Positions 17,317-25,269 of a DNA stretch of 42,671 nucleotides are shown here, in pieces; position 1 is the first letter of the stretch, and each line of letters opens with the position of its first letter. The DNA is taken from contig JAGHIA010000120.1 in assembly GCA_017887445.1 (NCBI GenBank), forward strand, positions 1 through 42,671. The letters run 5' to 3'. The stretch is from Fusicatenibacter sp. (lineage in GTDB: Bacteria > Bacillota > Clostridia > Lachnospirales > Lachnospiraceae). A program made the translations under genes and the position numbers. The notes under the pieces were generated by a model. The model had not been told where the DNA came from. It did no database searches and worked only from the letters and a program-made list of their open reading frames with translations.

Positions 17317-18864
17317 ATGCTGACAGTCAATAATCCGATTTTGAGCGGATTTTATCCCGACCCATCCATCTGCACGGTGGGAGAGGATTTTTATCTTGTA
17401 ACCTCAACGTTTGCGTATTTTCCAGGCATTCCGGTGTTTCACAGCAAGGACCTGAAACACTGGGAGCAGATCGGTCATGTGCTGAACCGGGCGTCTCAGC
17501 TGCCGCTTGCCGGCTGCGGCCATTCTCAGGGCATCTACGCGCCGGCCATCCGCTTTCATGACGGAACCTTCTATGTGATCACCACCAACGTTTCCGGCGG
17601 CGGAAACTTTTACGTTACGGCGAAGGACCCGGCGGGCCCGTGGTCGGAGCCGGTGTGGCTGGGAGACAGCGCGCCGGGCATCGATCCAAGCCTGTTCTTT
17701 GACGAGGACGGACAGTGCTACTATGTGGGCACAAGGCCCAATCCCCAGGGCGTGCGCTACAACGGCGACTGGGAAATCTGGGTGCAGAAGCTGGATCTGG
17801 AGCAGGGGCGCCTGGTGGGAGAAAGTGTGAAAATCTGGAAGGGAGCCATGAACGGGGTGATCTGGCCGGAGGGGCCGCATCTGTATCGGAAGGACGGCTA
17901 TTATTATCTGATGATCGCCGAGGGCGGAACCGGTCCGGATCACAGTGTGACAATCGCAAGAAGCCGGGAGGTGTCCGGACCTTACGAGGGAAATCCGGAC
18001 AACCCGATCCTGACCCACAGGCATCTGGGCAAGGATTATCCGGTGACTTATGTGGGCCATGGGGATCTGGTGCAGGACGCAGGCGGAAACTGGTATATGG
18101 TAATGCTGGCGTCCAGGCCCCAGCAGGGATATACGATGATGGGCCGAGAGACATTCCTGGCGAAGGTTGTGTGGGAAAACGGCTGGCCGGTGGTGAATCC
18201 GGGAATCGGAAAGCTGGAGGAGACGGTGACACTTCCGCTGGAGGAGGCTGCCGGGGAACCGGCAACCACTTTATGGCATTTCTGGAGAGACAGCCTGCCC
18301 ATGGAGTTTGTAATGCTGAGAAACCCGGGAGCAGGAGTATATTCCCTGAGACAGCGTTTCGGCTGGCTCAGGCTGTATCTGAAGCCGGAGACGCTGAGAG
18401 ACGAGGCGAGTCCCGCGTATGTGGGCGTTCGCCAGCGGCATTTCTGCTGGCAGGCCGGGGTGCTTTTGGACTTCGCTCCGGAAAATGAGGAGGAGGCTGC
18501 GGGAATCGCATTGGTGCAGAGCGACAGATACAACCTGCGCTTTGAGAAGGTGCGCAACGAAAGAGGTACGGCGTGCATCCGCATCCGCCGCTGCGAGAAC
18601 GGTGTGGACCAGAAGATTGCCGCCGCCGAGGTGCCGGACGGAATCTGCGTGCTGTGGATCGTGTGCCGGGGACTGGAAGCGGACTTGTATTATGAGCAGA
18701 ACGGCGTGAAGCACTGCATGGCCGCCGGTGTGGACCTGCGGCCGCTCAGCACGGAGGTGGCGGGCGGATTTACCGGCTGCACCGTGGGAATGTACGCGTC
18801 GTCGGAAGGTGCGGCCAGCGACGGGTATGCGGACTTTGGATGGTTTCTCTATGAGGAGATTTAG
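17317..18864 (+). CDS. GH43 beta-xylosidase / arabinofuranosidase
   Basis: The 515-residue protein has an N-terminal five-bladed propeller with the GH43 catalytic set: base D15 in YPDPSIC, D123 in GIDPSLFF, and acid E185 in WPEGPHLY. A C-terminal beta-sandwich follows (about 315-515), as in XynB-type beta-xylosidases. There is no signal peptide, so it should hydrolyse short xylo-oligosaccharides in the cytoplasm, releasing xylose or arabinose. It closes the first xylan locus. ATG 17317 was preferred over ATG 17302 because AAAGGGG is well placed only for the former and the upstream ATG lies inside a hairpin. A related enzyme is encoded at 40889. Confidence 0.92.
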   Translation: MLTVNNPILSGFYPDPSICTVGEDFYLVTSTFAYFPGIPVFHSKDLKHWEQIGHVLNRASQLPLAGCGHSQGIYAPAIRFHDGTFYVITTNVSGGGNFYVTAKDPAGPWSEPVWLGDSAPGIDPSLFFDEDGQCYYVGTRPNPQGVRYNGDWEIWVQKLDLEQGRLVGESVKIWKGAMNGVIWPEGPHLYRKDGYYYLMIAEGGTGPDHSVTIARSREVSGPYEGNPDNPILTHRHLGKDYPVTYVGHGDLVQDAGGNWYMVMLASRPQQGYTMMGRETFLAKVVWENGWPVVNPGIGKLEETVTLPLEEAAGEPATTLWHFWRDSLPMEFVMLRNPGAGVYSLRQRFGWLRLYLKPETLRDEASPAYVGVRQRHFCWQAGVLLDFAPENEEEAAGIALVQSDRYNLRFEKVRNERGTACIRIRRCENGVDQKIAAAEVPDGICVLWIVCRGLEADLYYEQNGVKHCMAAGVDLRPLSTEVAGGFTGCTVGMYASSEGAASDGYADFGWFLYEEI

Positions 18865-18871
18865 AGGAAGG

Positions 18872-18948
18872 GTAACTATTCAGCCTGCTGAATCGTTACG
18901 GCATCCGGCCATTAAAAATCGCTTCGCGATGGGAGGAATGCCCGCAGG
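18872..18948 (-). repeat. Family A element, inverted and truncated
   Basis: GTAACTATTCAGC..CTGAATCGTTAC is followed by GCATCCGGCCATTAAAAATC, GCTTCGCGATGGG and GCCCGCAGG. This matches the right half of the 1223-1355 element read backwards. It starts eight bases after the GH43 stop codon. Confidence 0.65.
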
Positions 18949-18999
18949 TGGCGCCCTCTGGGGAGGGAAAGGTGAGTTTGGATCGGAAGGTCTGGCGGG

Positions 19000-19048
19000 A
19001 AAAGTCCCGGACGGAAAATGCAGAGAGCATTTTTCGTCCGGGACTTTT
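19000..19048. terminator. Bidirectional terminator between GH43 and GNAT genes
   Basis: AAAAGTCCCGGACG pairs with CGTCCGGGACTTTTT, with AAAATGC/GCATTTTT extending the stem. A- and T-runs on the two sides allow termination from both convergent genes. Confidence 0.88.
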
Positions 19049-19056
19049 TGTGGTTC

Positions 19057-19581
19057 TCATGTTGTTCGATACAACAGCAAAAACTGGTCGGTACCCGGCT
19101 GCAGCCGGCGTTCTCCGGTGGGATGCCAGCCGAAGGACTCGTAAAATTGCCGGGCGGCGGCATTGGCCTCCAGCACCCAGAGGGAAGCCTGGCTACAGCC
19201 GGCGTTGGAGGCGCAGGAAAGAAAATACTCCATCAGTGCGCGCCCGACGCCCTGGTGCTGAAAAAACGGGTCAACGTATAATTCCTGAAGCAACCATTCT
19301 CCCGGCGCGCAGCGGCGGCCGATGGACAGCATTCCCCGCACGATTCCGTCGTCATAGACGAAGACATCGTTTCGCATCGGCGCGCAGTCGCGGTAGGAAA
19401 GCGCCAGTTCCAGGACGTTCATTTCCTGGAAGGAGACGTAATCGTTGCGAAAGATGGGCCGATAGGCCGTCCGCTTGGCGAAGATCAGGATCTCGGCGAC
19501 CCGGGAGGCGTCGCCGGCAGTCATGGGACGGATGTGGACAGGGGATGGCGTGGGATGATTTTTGATCGTCTGTTCTGGCAT
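19057..19581 (-). CDS. GNAT family N-acetyltransferase
   Basis: This 174-residue single-domain protein has the acetyl-CoA-binding signature QGVGRALM at about residues 110-117, preceded by the LYVDPFFQ strand and followed by NAAARQFYESFGW. Such enzymes move an acetyl group from acetyl-CoA to an amine, but the substrate cannot be predicted. The gene runs against its neighbours and is isolated between a bidirectional terminator and its own promoter region. GGAGG eight bases upstream of the ATG (19579-19581) supports the start. Confidence 0.88.
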   Translation of the reverse strand: MPEQTIKNHPTPSPVHIRPMTAGDASRVAEILIFAKRTAYRPIFRNDYVSFQEMNVLELALSYRDCAPMRNDVFVYDDGIVRGMLSIGRRCAPGEWLLQELYVDPFFQHQGVGRALMEYFLSCASNAGCSQASLWVLEANAAARQFYESFGWHPTGERRLQPGTDQFLLLYRTT

Positions 19582-19646
19582 AGGAGCCTCCGGTTTTTAG
19601 TATTGAAGCATCCTTTGGGGAAGGGGATGCGTCTCTTTGGAAGTGT

Positions 19647-19674
19647 ATCATATTTTTTGGGCATGGTCACGCAA
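19647..19674 (-). promoter_or_regulatory. Possible promoter of the GNAT gene
   Basis: On the minus strand, TTGCGT (19669-19674) and TATGAT (19647-19652) are separated by 16 bases. Confidence 0.4.
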
Positions 19675-19703
19675 ATTTTGAAAAACCGCGAAAAAACAGT
19701 GAC

Positions 19704-19731
19704 TTTCAGAAGTTTTTTGATATACTATAAT
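19704..19731 (+). promoter_or_regulatory. Possible promoter of the truncated ImmA-type gene and second kinase
   Basis: TATAAT lies at 19726-19731, with a weak TTTCAG 16 bases upstream. The downstream reading frame starts at 19759 behind GAAGGAGG. With the gene truncated, this promoter could now also read the sensor kinase gene at 20087. Confidence 0.45.
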
Positions 19732-19758
19732 TAAACGATAATTGAAGGAGGACACGTT

Positions 19759-20076
19759 ATGCCAACAGTAAATGTGAAGATACAACCAGCAATTATCAAC
19801 TGGGCACTTAGTCAAACCAGTGAAGAACTGTTGGGTGAAAAACTTGTAGAAAATATCAGGCATTGGATTGATGGTACAAAAAGTCCAACCTTTCATCAGA
19901 TAGAAGATTTCAGTAAGAAGTCTCATATTCCATTAGGGTACTTCTTTTTGCGCACACCACCAGCAGAGCAGGTTGGTTTGTTAGAATATAGGACACTCGA
20001 CAGCGTAGAATTGGCCAATCCCAGCCGAGACTTGATGGACACGGTTCATGACATGGAAATGGTTCAGGAATGGTAA
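19759..20076 (+). pseudogene. Truncated ImmA/IrrE-type protein, N-terminal fragment only
   Basis: The 105-residue product matches the N-terminal helical region of proteins annotated as ImmA/IrrE family metallo-endopeptidases (NVKIQPAIINWALSQT, then FSKKSHIPLGYFFL and LLEYRTLDS). Full-length relatives are several hundred residues and carry an HExxH zinc site downstream. Here the frame stops after MVQEW, before any such site, and the next gene's ribosome site begins within the following bases. The ribosome site AAGGAGG and start are intact, so a short protein may still be made. I infer a deletion or rearrangement that fused this 5' end to the sugar locus. No remainder of the gene is seen in the window. 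Confidence 0.75.
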
Positions 20077-20086
20077 GGAATTATTG

Positions 20087-21739
20087 ATGAAGAAGAAAAT
20101 GCGTAGTCTTACATCAAAAGTCATATTGCTGCTGATTATCCTGATTGTACCGTTGAATATTTTATCCCTGGCGGTATCCATGATTATGATACGGGATGCG
20201 CGGGAATCGATTATTTCGTTCATTGGTTCAAGCCTTCACACATATGCAGAAAATGTTGATCAGGTTATTTACAATACCAATTCGCTGACCTACGAGATTA
20301 ATGAGAAAAATACAGATTTTTTGACGATGCTGGAGGCGGATAATACCCTGGAGTATCAGATTGCCAAAACCAGTCTAGGACAGAAAATACAGGATAGACA
20401 GATTTTTAACCCAATGGCGGATTATTTTTATTTTTACCGGAGTGATTTGGAAGATTTGTATGTGATTCCTCATAATACACTGATTTTTGATGAGTTTCTT
20501 GAAGCGAATGATTATTTTTCAAAAAATTTTCTCGCCCACTCTCGCTGGCATCTGGTAGAAATCGGTGATAAAAGTTATCTGACGAGAATTTTGTCCGTTG
20601 GATCATTGTATTATGGAGCATTCATAGAACTGGACGCGATCGTAGATGGAATCTATGATTTCCTGGACTATCCGGTAAAAGAAATTATTTATTCGGAAAA
20701 CGAAATCCATGCCCGCGGCAGTACGCAGGGGGATCGGCTGCTGACTGCGTCCGCGAAGTGCGGGCGGGCAGAGTTGTATTTGAATCTGACGTTTGAAGCG
20801 TCTATGCTGACAAAAAGTATTTCGAACTGGCGCTGGTTTTTATTGGGAAGTATTGGTATTTATCTTATCCTTGTCCCGCTTTTATACCGTTATATCCGCA
20901 AGTGGATCCTTCATCCGCTGGCAGAACTGAACCGGGCGCATGAACATCTGGAGCAGGGGGAAGAAAATTACAGAATCACGGAAAAAGCCTATACAGAGGA
21001 ATTTGAACAGGCATATACATCCTTTAACGATATGGCGGGAAGTCTTCAGAATCTGCGGTTGGAAAAAATAAACCACGAGCTGGCCAGAAAACAGATGCTG
21101 CTGGACAACCTTCAGCTGCAGATCCGTCCGCACTTTCTCTTGAATGCCTTTAATCTTATGTATGGTATGATACAGACAAAGAAAATAAAACCGGCACAGG
21201 AAATGATTTTGTATTTATCTCAGTATTTCCGCTATCTTTTCCGTTATAACAGAGAATTAGAACTGTTTCCCAAGGAGTGGGAATTGATACAGCAGTATCT
21301 GAACGTTTCAAGATTTCAATATCCGGACGCATTCGTGTTTCAATATGAACTGGATCCTGAGATCAGTCTGGTACGAGTCCCTCCGCTTTTGCTGCATAAT
21401 TTTTTTGAAAACATCCTGAGCCATGCATTGATTCACGGACGTGTGATACACATAATGTTCAGCGGCTTTTACGACAACGGGGTCGTAACGTTCCAGATCG
21501 CCGACGACGGACGAGGGATGGAGGAAGAAGCGGTAGAACTGATCAATTCCGGAAATTACGAGGAATATCACAGAGGGTATCATGTGGGACTTCGCAATTC
21601 TATTACGCGACTGAAATATTTTTACCATCAGCAGGGAAAGATACATGTGGAATCGCGGCTTGACGAGGGAACGATATTCACGATTACGTTCCCGTACGAT
21701 TTGGAGGAGACAGAAGATGAATCTTTTAATGGTCAATGA
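20087..21739 (+). CDS. YesM-type sensor histidine kinase of the second sugar locus
   Basis: The 550-residue sensor kinase has membrane segments at about 9-34 and 263-283, an outer sensing domain between them, and a HAMP linker. Its phosphoacceptor motif is QIRPHFLLNAFN (H349), where arginine replaces the usual asparagine of QINPHF. The ATPase domain shows FFENILSHALIHG and ADDGRGM. ATG 20087 follows TAAGGAA by seven bases; an earlier ATG at 20048 lies inside the truncated ImmA-type frame and lacks a ribosome site. The regulator gene overlaps its last 23 bases. The sequence is A+T richer than the first locus. Confidence 0.88.
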   Translation: MKKKMRSLTSKVILLLIILIVPLNILSLAVSMIMIRDARESIISFIGSSLHTYAENVDQVIYNTNSLTYEINEKNTDFLTMLEADNTLEYQIAKTSLGQKIQDRQIFNPMADYFYFYRSDLEDLYVIPHNTLIFDEFLEANDYFSKNFLAHSRWHLVEIGDKSYLTRILSVGSLYYGAFIELDAIVDGIYDFLDYPVKEIIYSENEIHARGSTQGDRLLTASAKCGRAELYLNLTFEASMLTKSISNWRWFLLGSIGIYLILVPLLYRYIRKWILHPLAELNRAHEHLEQGEENYRITEKAYTEEFEQAYTSFNDMAGSLQNLRLEKINHELARKQMLLDNLQLQIRPHFLLNAFNLMYGMIQTKKIKPAQEMILYLSQYFRYLFRYNRELELFPKEWELIQQYLNVSRFQYPDAFVFQYELDPEISLVRVPPLLLHNFFENILSHALIHGRVIHIMFSGFYDNGVVTFQIADDGRGMEEEAVELINSGNYEEYHRGYHVGLRNSITRLKYFYHQQGKIHVESRLDEGTIFTITFPYDLEETEDESFNGQ

Positions 21740-22511
21740 TCTGGAGCTGACGGTAAATACAATGAAAGAAGAAATCCCCTGGGAGCAGTATGGAATAGAC
21801 CAGGTCTTTGTCGCTTACAATGTTGTGGAAGGGCAAAAGGTTATCTCTGAACAAACGATCGATCTGCTGCTGTGCGACATTGAAATGCCGGGAGAATATG
21901 GAATTGCTCTCATTCGCTGGATCAGGGAGAATGAGTATGATATTGACTGTATTCTTCTGACCTGCCACGCGGAATTTACTTATGCCCGTGAGGCGATCAC
22001 GCTGAACTGTCAGGATTATCTCCTTCTGCCTGCAAGTTATGAGACGATTGGAGAGACCGTGAAAAAAGTTGCAGAGCGCCGGATCCGGCGGCTGCAGGAC
22101 GCGCGCCTGCAGGAATATGGAAAATCGTGGCTGAAAGAAAGGGAAGACCGGGTAAATCAGAATTTGGAGACAGGGAAAAGTCCCAAAAAGGTCGTAGAGG
22201 AATGTGTCGCTTATATTATGCAGAACTTAAACAATGAGGAACTCAGCGTCAACGATATCGCGTCGCATTTTTATCTGAATCCAATCTACCTGAACAGAAT
22301 CTTTAAAAAGGAAAACAAGATAACCATCAGTCAGTTTATCATCCGTGAGAAAATGTCGCTAGCCGCCCAGCTTTTGAAAAATCCTTCCAGCTCGGCGCTT
22401 GCGGTTGCCAATCAGGTGGGATACCAGAATTATTCGTATTTTTCAACGATATTTAAAAAGTATTACGGATGTACGCCGTCGCAGTACCGTGATCAGGAGG
22501 AAAAAGAGTAA
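21717..22511 (+). CDS. AraC-family response regulator with atypical receiver domain
   Basis: The 264-residue protein has an N-terminal receiver-like domain and a C-terminal AraC-type DNA-binding domain (about 165-264; LSVNDIASHFYLNPIYLNRIF and ALAVANQVGYQNYSYFSTIFK). The phosphoacceptor D54 in LLLCDIEMP is present. However, the N-terminal acidic pair reads VNDLE rather than VDDE, and the conserved lysine of the LKP motif is leucine (YLLLPAS). Phosphorylation-dependent switching may therefore be weakened or altered. It lacks the long middle region of the regulator at 6690. Its 23-base overlap with the kinase gene implies coupled translation, and a terminator follows. Confidence 0.88.
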   Translation: MNLLMVNDLELTVNTMKEEIPWEQYGIDQVFVAYNVVEGQKVISEQTIDLLLCDIEMPGEYGIALIRWIRENEYDIDCILLTCHAEFTYAREAITLNCQDYLLLPASYETIGETVKKVAERRIRRLQDARLQEYGKSWLKEREDRVNQNLETGKSPKKVVEECVAYIMQNLNNEELSVNDIASHFYLNPIYLNRIFKKENKITISQFIIREKMSLAAQLLKNPSSSALAVANQVGYQNYSYFSTIFKKYYGCTPSQYRDQEEKE

Positions 22512-22514
22512 GTG

Positions 22515-22542
22515 CGCCGCTGGAAACAGCGGCGTATTTTTT
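22515..22542 (+). terminator. Rho-independent terminator after the second regulator gene
   Basis: CGCCGCTG-GAAA-CAGCGGCG is followed by TATTTTTT. It separates the kinase-regulator unit from the importer genes. Confidence 0.93.
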
Positions 22543-22680
22543 CTGGATAATATAAAAGATAAAACAAAAAGTTTGATTTTGAAAACCGATGGTTTAAAAT
22601 GTGTATCGTTTTGCGGCGGCCTATTTGCTACAATTCCAATATAAAGTAAACGGTTCGAAAAAGAACAAAAGGAGGTTGCC

Positions 22681-24204
22681 ATGAGAAGAAAAGTAATAGC
22701 GGGTCTGCTGTCTGCAGCAATGATTATGACAGCGTTGAGCGGATGCCAAGGAGCAGGAGGAAACGATACCAGCACTTCTGTGGGAAGTTCTGCGGAAGGA
22801 ACGGAATCTGTCCTGAAGGATGGAAAAGACAATGTGATCACGATCGTGTTTCCGGGGAACAGTTCCACACCGGGAAGTATTGAGGAAGTGGAAGCCGCTC
22901 TGACCGAATTGGCGCGGGAGACCGTCGACTGTACTATTGATCTGAACATTCTGGAGTGGGGCGTTTACGCGGAGCAGACAAACCTGATGCTGTCCAGCGG
23001 TGAGGACGTGGATATCGTGTTCAATATGGGAACGGTACAGTCAGCGGCAAACAGTGGACAGATTCTTGATATTACGGAGATGGTCGATACTTATGCGCCA
23101 GGAATTATGGAAGAAATGAGCGATTACATTGATGCATGTTATGTGGGTGATGCCTTGTACGGTCTGCCCAGTTATCGGGAATTCGCGACCTGCGCAGGCC
23201 TCGTCTGCCGCACAGATATTCTTGAAGAGCTGAATGTGGATCCGAATTCCATTACTACCTGGAAGGATGTGGATGAACTGCTGATCAAGGTGCAGCAGGC
23301 CCATCCAGAGCTGGATGTTCTTGTGCCGGCCAATGTTGGAGGCGGAATGTTGGAGATGGCGTTCAATGGTGTGTTTGACGTACTTCAGACAGAGATGGTA
23401 GGTGTGTATGCAGATGGGAGTCACGGACTGACCGCTTATAATCTGTATGATACTGATGAGTTTATGGAGATCGCTCAAATGGCCTATGACTGGAATCAGA
23501 AAGGCTATTTTATCGCGGATTCCACGACAATCACGGATACACGCCAGACATTTCTGCAGGCGGGAAGCTGCTTTGGATATATCGGATTGATCCATCCGGG
23601 AACGAGGACACAGGAGAGCATCAATGCAGGCTGTGATGTTACGACAATTCAGATCACAGACCGGACCCGAGGAACAACCAATGTTTCTTTTTCTCAGTAT
23701 ACAATACCGTTAGGTTCTGACGCACCGGAAAAAGCGATGGCTGTCTTGAATATGATTTATACAAATCCTGATGCGCAGAATCTGTTTCATTACGGAATCG
23801 AAGGAAAGGATTATGAGGTAATCCGTGACGGTGTAGCAGGATATCCTGAGGGTGTAGATGGCACCAATGCCGGGTGGACCAATGAAGTATGGCTTACTGG
23901 AAACGCCCCGGCAGGACTTTCCTGGGAGACAGACCCGGATGATATCTGGGAGCAATATGCAGATTTTAATGACAACGCGACAGTTTCACCGGCGTATGGA
24001 TTTACGTTCGATTCCTCCAACGTCCGCACAGAAATCACAGCGGTTCAGAATGTTCTGGACAAATATACTGCCATGATTTATTCGGGACTGGCGGATCCAG
24101 AAGAAGCGGTGGCGCAGTTTAACGACGAGCTGAATGCCGCCGGAATGGAGAAAATTGTGGACGAGGCGCAGATACAGCTGGACGCATGGAGCGCGCAGCA
24201 GTAG
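22681..24204 (+). CDS. Sugar ABC transporter solute-binding lipoprotein (second locus)
   Basis: The 507-residue protein starts with a lipoprotein signal and lipobox LSGC (C22), then a family-1 extracellular binding domain. It should capture an oligosaccharide for the two permeases at 24353 and 25270. It is clearly diverged from the binding protein at 8690, so the ligand may differ; a GH3 enzyme at the end of the locus suggests a beta-linked glycoside. AAAGGAGG upstream of ATG 22681 supports the start. The 170-base upstream gap has the regulator terminator and A+T-rich sequence suitable for a promoter, with no clear boxes. Confidence 0.9.
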   Translation: MRRKVIAGLLSAAMIMTALSGCQGAGGNDTSTSVGSSAEGTESVLKDGKDNVITIVFPGNSSTPGSIEEVEAALTELARETVDCTIDLNILEWGVYAEQTNLMLSSGEDVDIVFNMGTVQSAANSGQILDITEMVDTYAPGIMEEMSDYIDACYVGDALYGLPSYREFATCAGLVCRTDILEELNVDPNSITTWKDVDELLIKVQQAHPELDVLVPANVGGGMLEMAFNGVFDVLQTEMVGVYADGSHGLTAYNLYDTDEFMEIAQMAYDWNQKGYFIADSTTITDTRQTFLQAGSCFGYIGLIHPGTRTQESINAGCDVTTIQITDRTRGTTNVSFSQYTIPLGSDAPEKAMAVLNMIYTNPDAQNLFHYGIEGKDYEVIRDGVAGYPEGVDGTNAGWTNEVWLTGNAPAGLSWETDPDDIWEQYADFNDNATVSPAYGFTFDSSNVRTEITAVQNVLDKYTAMIYSGLADPEEAVAQFNDELNAAGMEKIVDEAQIQLDAWSAQQ

Positions 24205-24230
24205 ATTGTGGCGGCTGAAAAAGCAGGATA

Positions 24231-24262
24231 GCGGTAACCGCTCAGCCTGTGCCGAACCGCTT
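24231..24262. repeat. Family A fragment
   Basis: GCGGTAACCGCTCAGCC and the following GCCGAACCGC form a degenerate version of the family A palindrome, 25 bases after the binding-protein stop. Confidence 0.4.
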
Positions 24263-24283
24263 GCAAATGGAATTTAAAATTGC

Positions 24284-24329
24284 GGCAGGCGATGTGCGTC
24301 CGGCAGTTGCCGGATCTGCGGCGCCTGCC
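24284..24329 (+). terminator. Intercistronic two-step hairpin before the permease genes
   Basis: The outer stem GGCAGGCG/CGCCTGCC (24284-24291, 24322-24329) encloses an inner perfect hairpin CCGGCA-GT-TGCCGG (24300-24313). There is no T-run. It occupies the same place as the hairpin at 10428 in the first locus, between binding protein and permease. Confidence 0.55.
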
Positions 24330-24352
24330 TGCTATCTTTGAAAGGAATCGTT

Positions 24353-25258
24353 ATGAAACGAAAACTGAAAAAATATATTCCTGTTTACGTTATGCTGCTT
24401 CCCGGATTTGTTTATCTTCTGATCAACAACTATGTACCTATGGGCGGACTGATTATGGCGTTTAAACACGTCAACTGGCAAAAAGGAATCTGGGGAAGCG
24501 ATTGGGCAGGACTGGATAATTTTGAATATCTTTTTAAAACACCGGACGCGTTTAACATTACGAGAAATACCATTGGATATAATATTTTATTCATTTTGGT
24601 AAATCTTGTCATTGCATTGTTGTTTGCGATTTTACTCAGTGAGATCAAAAGCAAACTGGCAGTGAAGTGTTATCAGACGGCGATCATGCTTCCATTTATG
24701 ATCTCCATGGTAATTGTCAGCTATCTGGCCTATGCGTTTCTTGCCGGCGATACCGGACTGTTCAATGGTATCCGCAGAGCATTTGGTCTGGAGAATATTT
24801 CCTGGTATACGGAGCCGAAATACTGGCCGTTTATTCTTGTCTTTATTAACTGCTGGAAAGGCGTGGGGTATGGAACTATCGTCTATCTTTCATCCATTCT
24901 CGGTATCGATCAGGAATTATACGAAGCGGCGGAGGTAGATGGGATCACGGAGTTGAAAAAGATCCGTTATATTACGCTCCCGTTGATCAAACCGACGATC
25001 ATCACGATGATGCTGTTGAATATCGGAAGGATCTTTTATTCTGATTTCGGACTGTTTTATCAGGTGCCGATGAACTCCGGCGCGCTGATGGATGTCACCA
25101 GTACAATCGACACATATGTGTACCGGGGACTGATCACACTGGGGGATGTGGGAATGTCTTCCGCGGCAGGATTTTACCAGTCCATTGTTGGTTTCCTGTT
25201 GATCTTGTTTGCAAACTGGATCACAAATAAGTACAGCTCAGAAAATGCGTTGTTTTAG
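24353..25258 (+). CDS. CUT1 sugar ABC transporter permease (LplB-like)
   Basis: The 301-residue membrane protein has six predicted membrane segments and an EAA loop from about residue 191 (EAAEVDGITE, then RYITLPLIKPT). It is the first permease of the second importer. GAAAGGA seven bases before ATG 24353 fixes the start; an in-frame TTG 15 bases earlier has no ribosome site. The second permease follows after 11 bases. Confidence 0.92.
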   Translation: MKRKLKKYIPVYVMLLPGFVYLLINNYVPMGGLIMAFKHVNWQKGIWGSDWAGLDNFEYLFKTPDAFNITRNTIGYNILFILVNLVIALLFAILLSEIKSKLAVKCYQTAIMLPFMISMVIVSYLAYAFLAGDTGLFNGIRRAFGLENISWYTEPKYWPFILVFINCWKGVGYGTIVYLSSILGIDQELYEAAEVDGITELKKIRYITLPLIKPTIITMMLLNIGRIFYSDFGLFYQVPMNSGALMDVTSTIDTYVYRGLITLGDVGMSSAAGFYQSIVGFLLILFANWITNKYSSENALF

Positions 25259-25269
25259 GAGGAGACGTC

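Noticed and set aside
19759-20076. Prophage or integrative element signalled by the ImmA-type fragment
   Set aside because: No integrase, capsid, replication or excision genes lie nearby, and the fragment is isolated.
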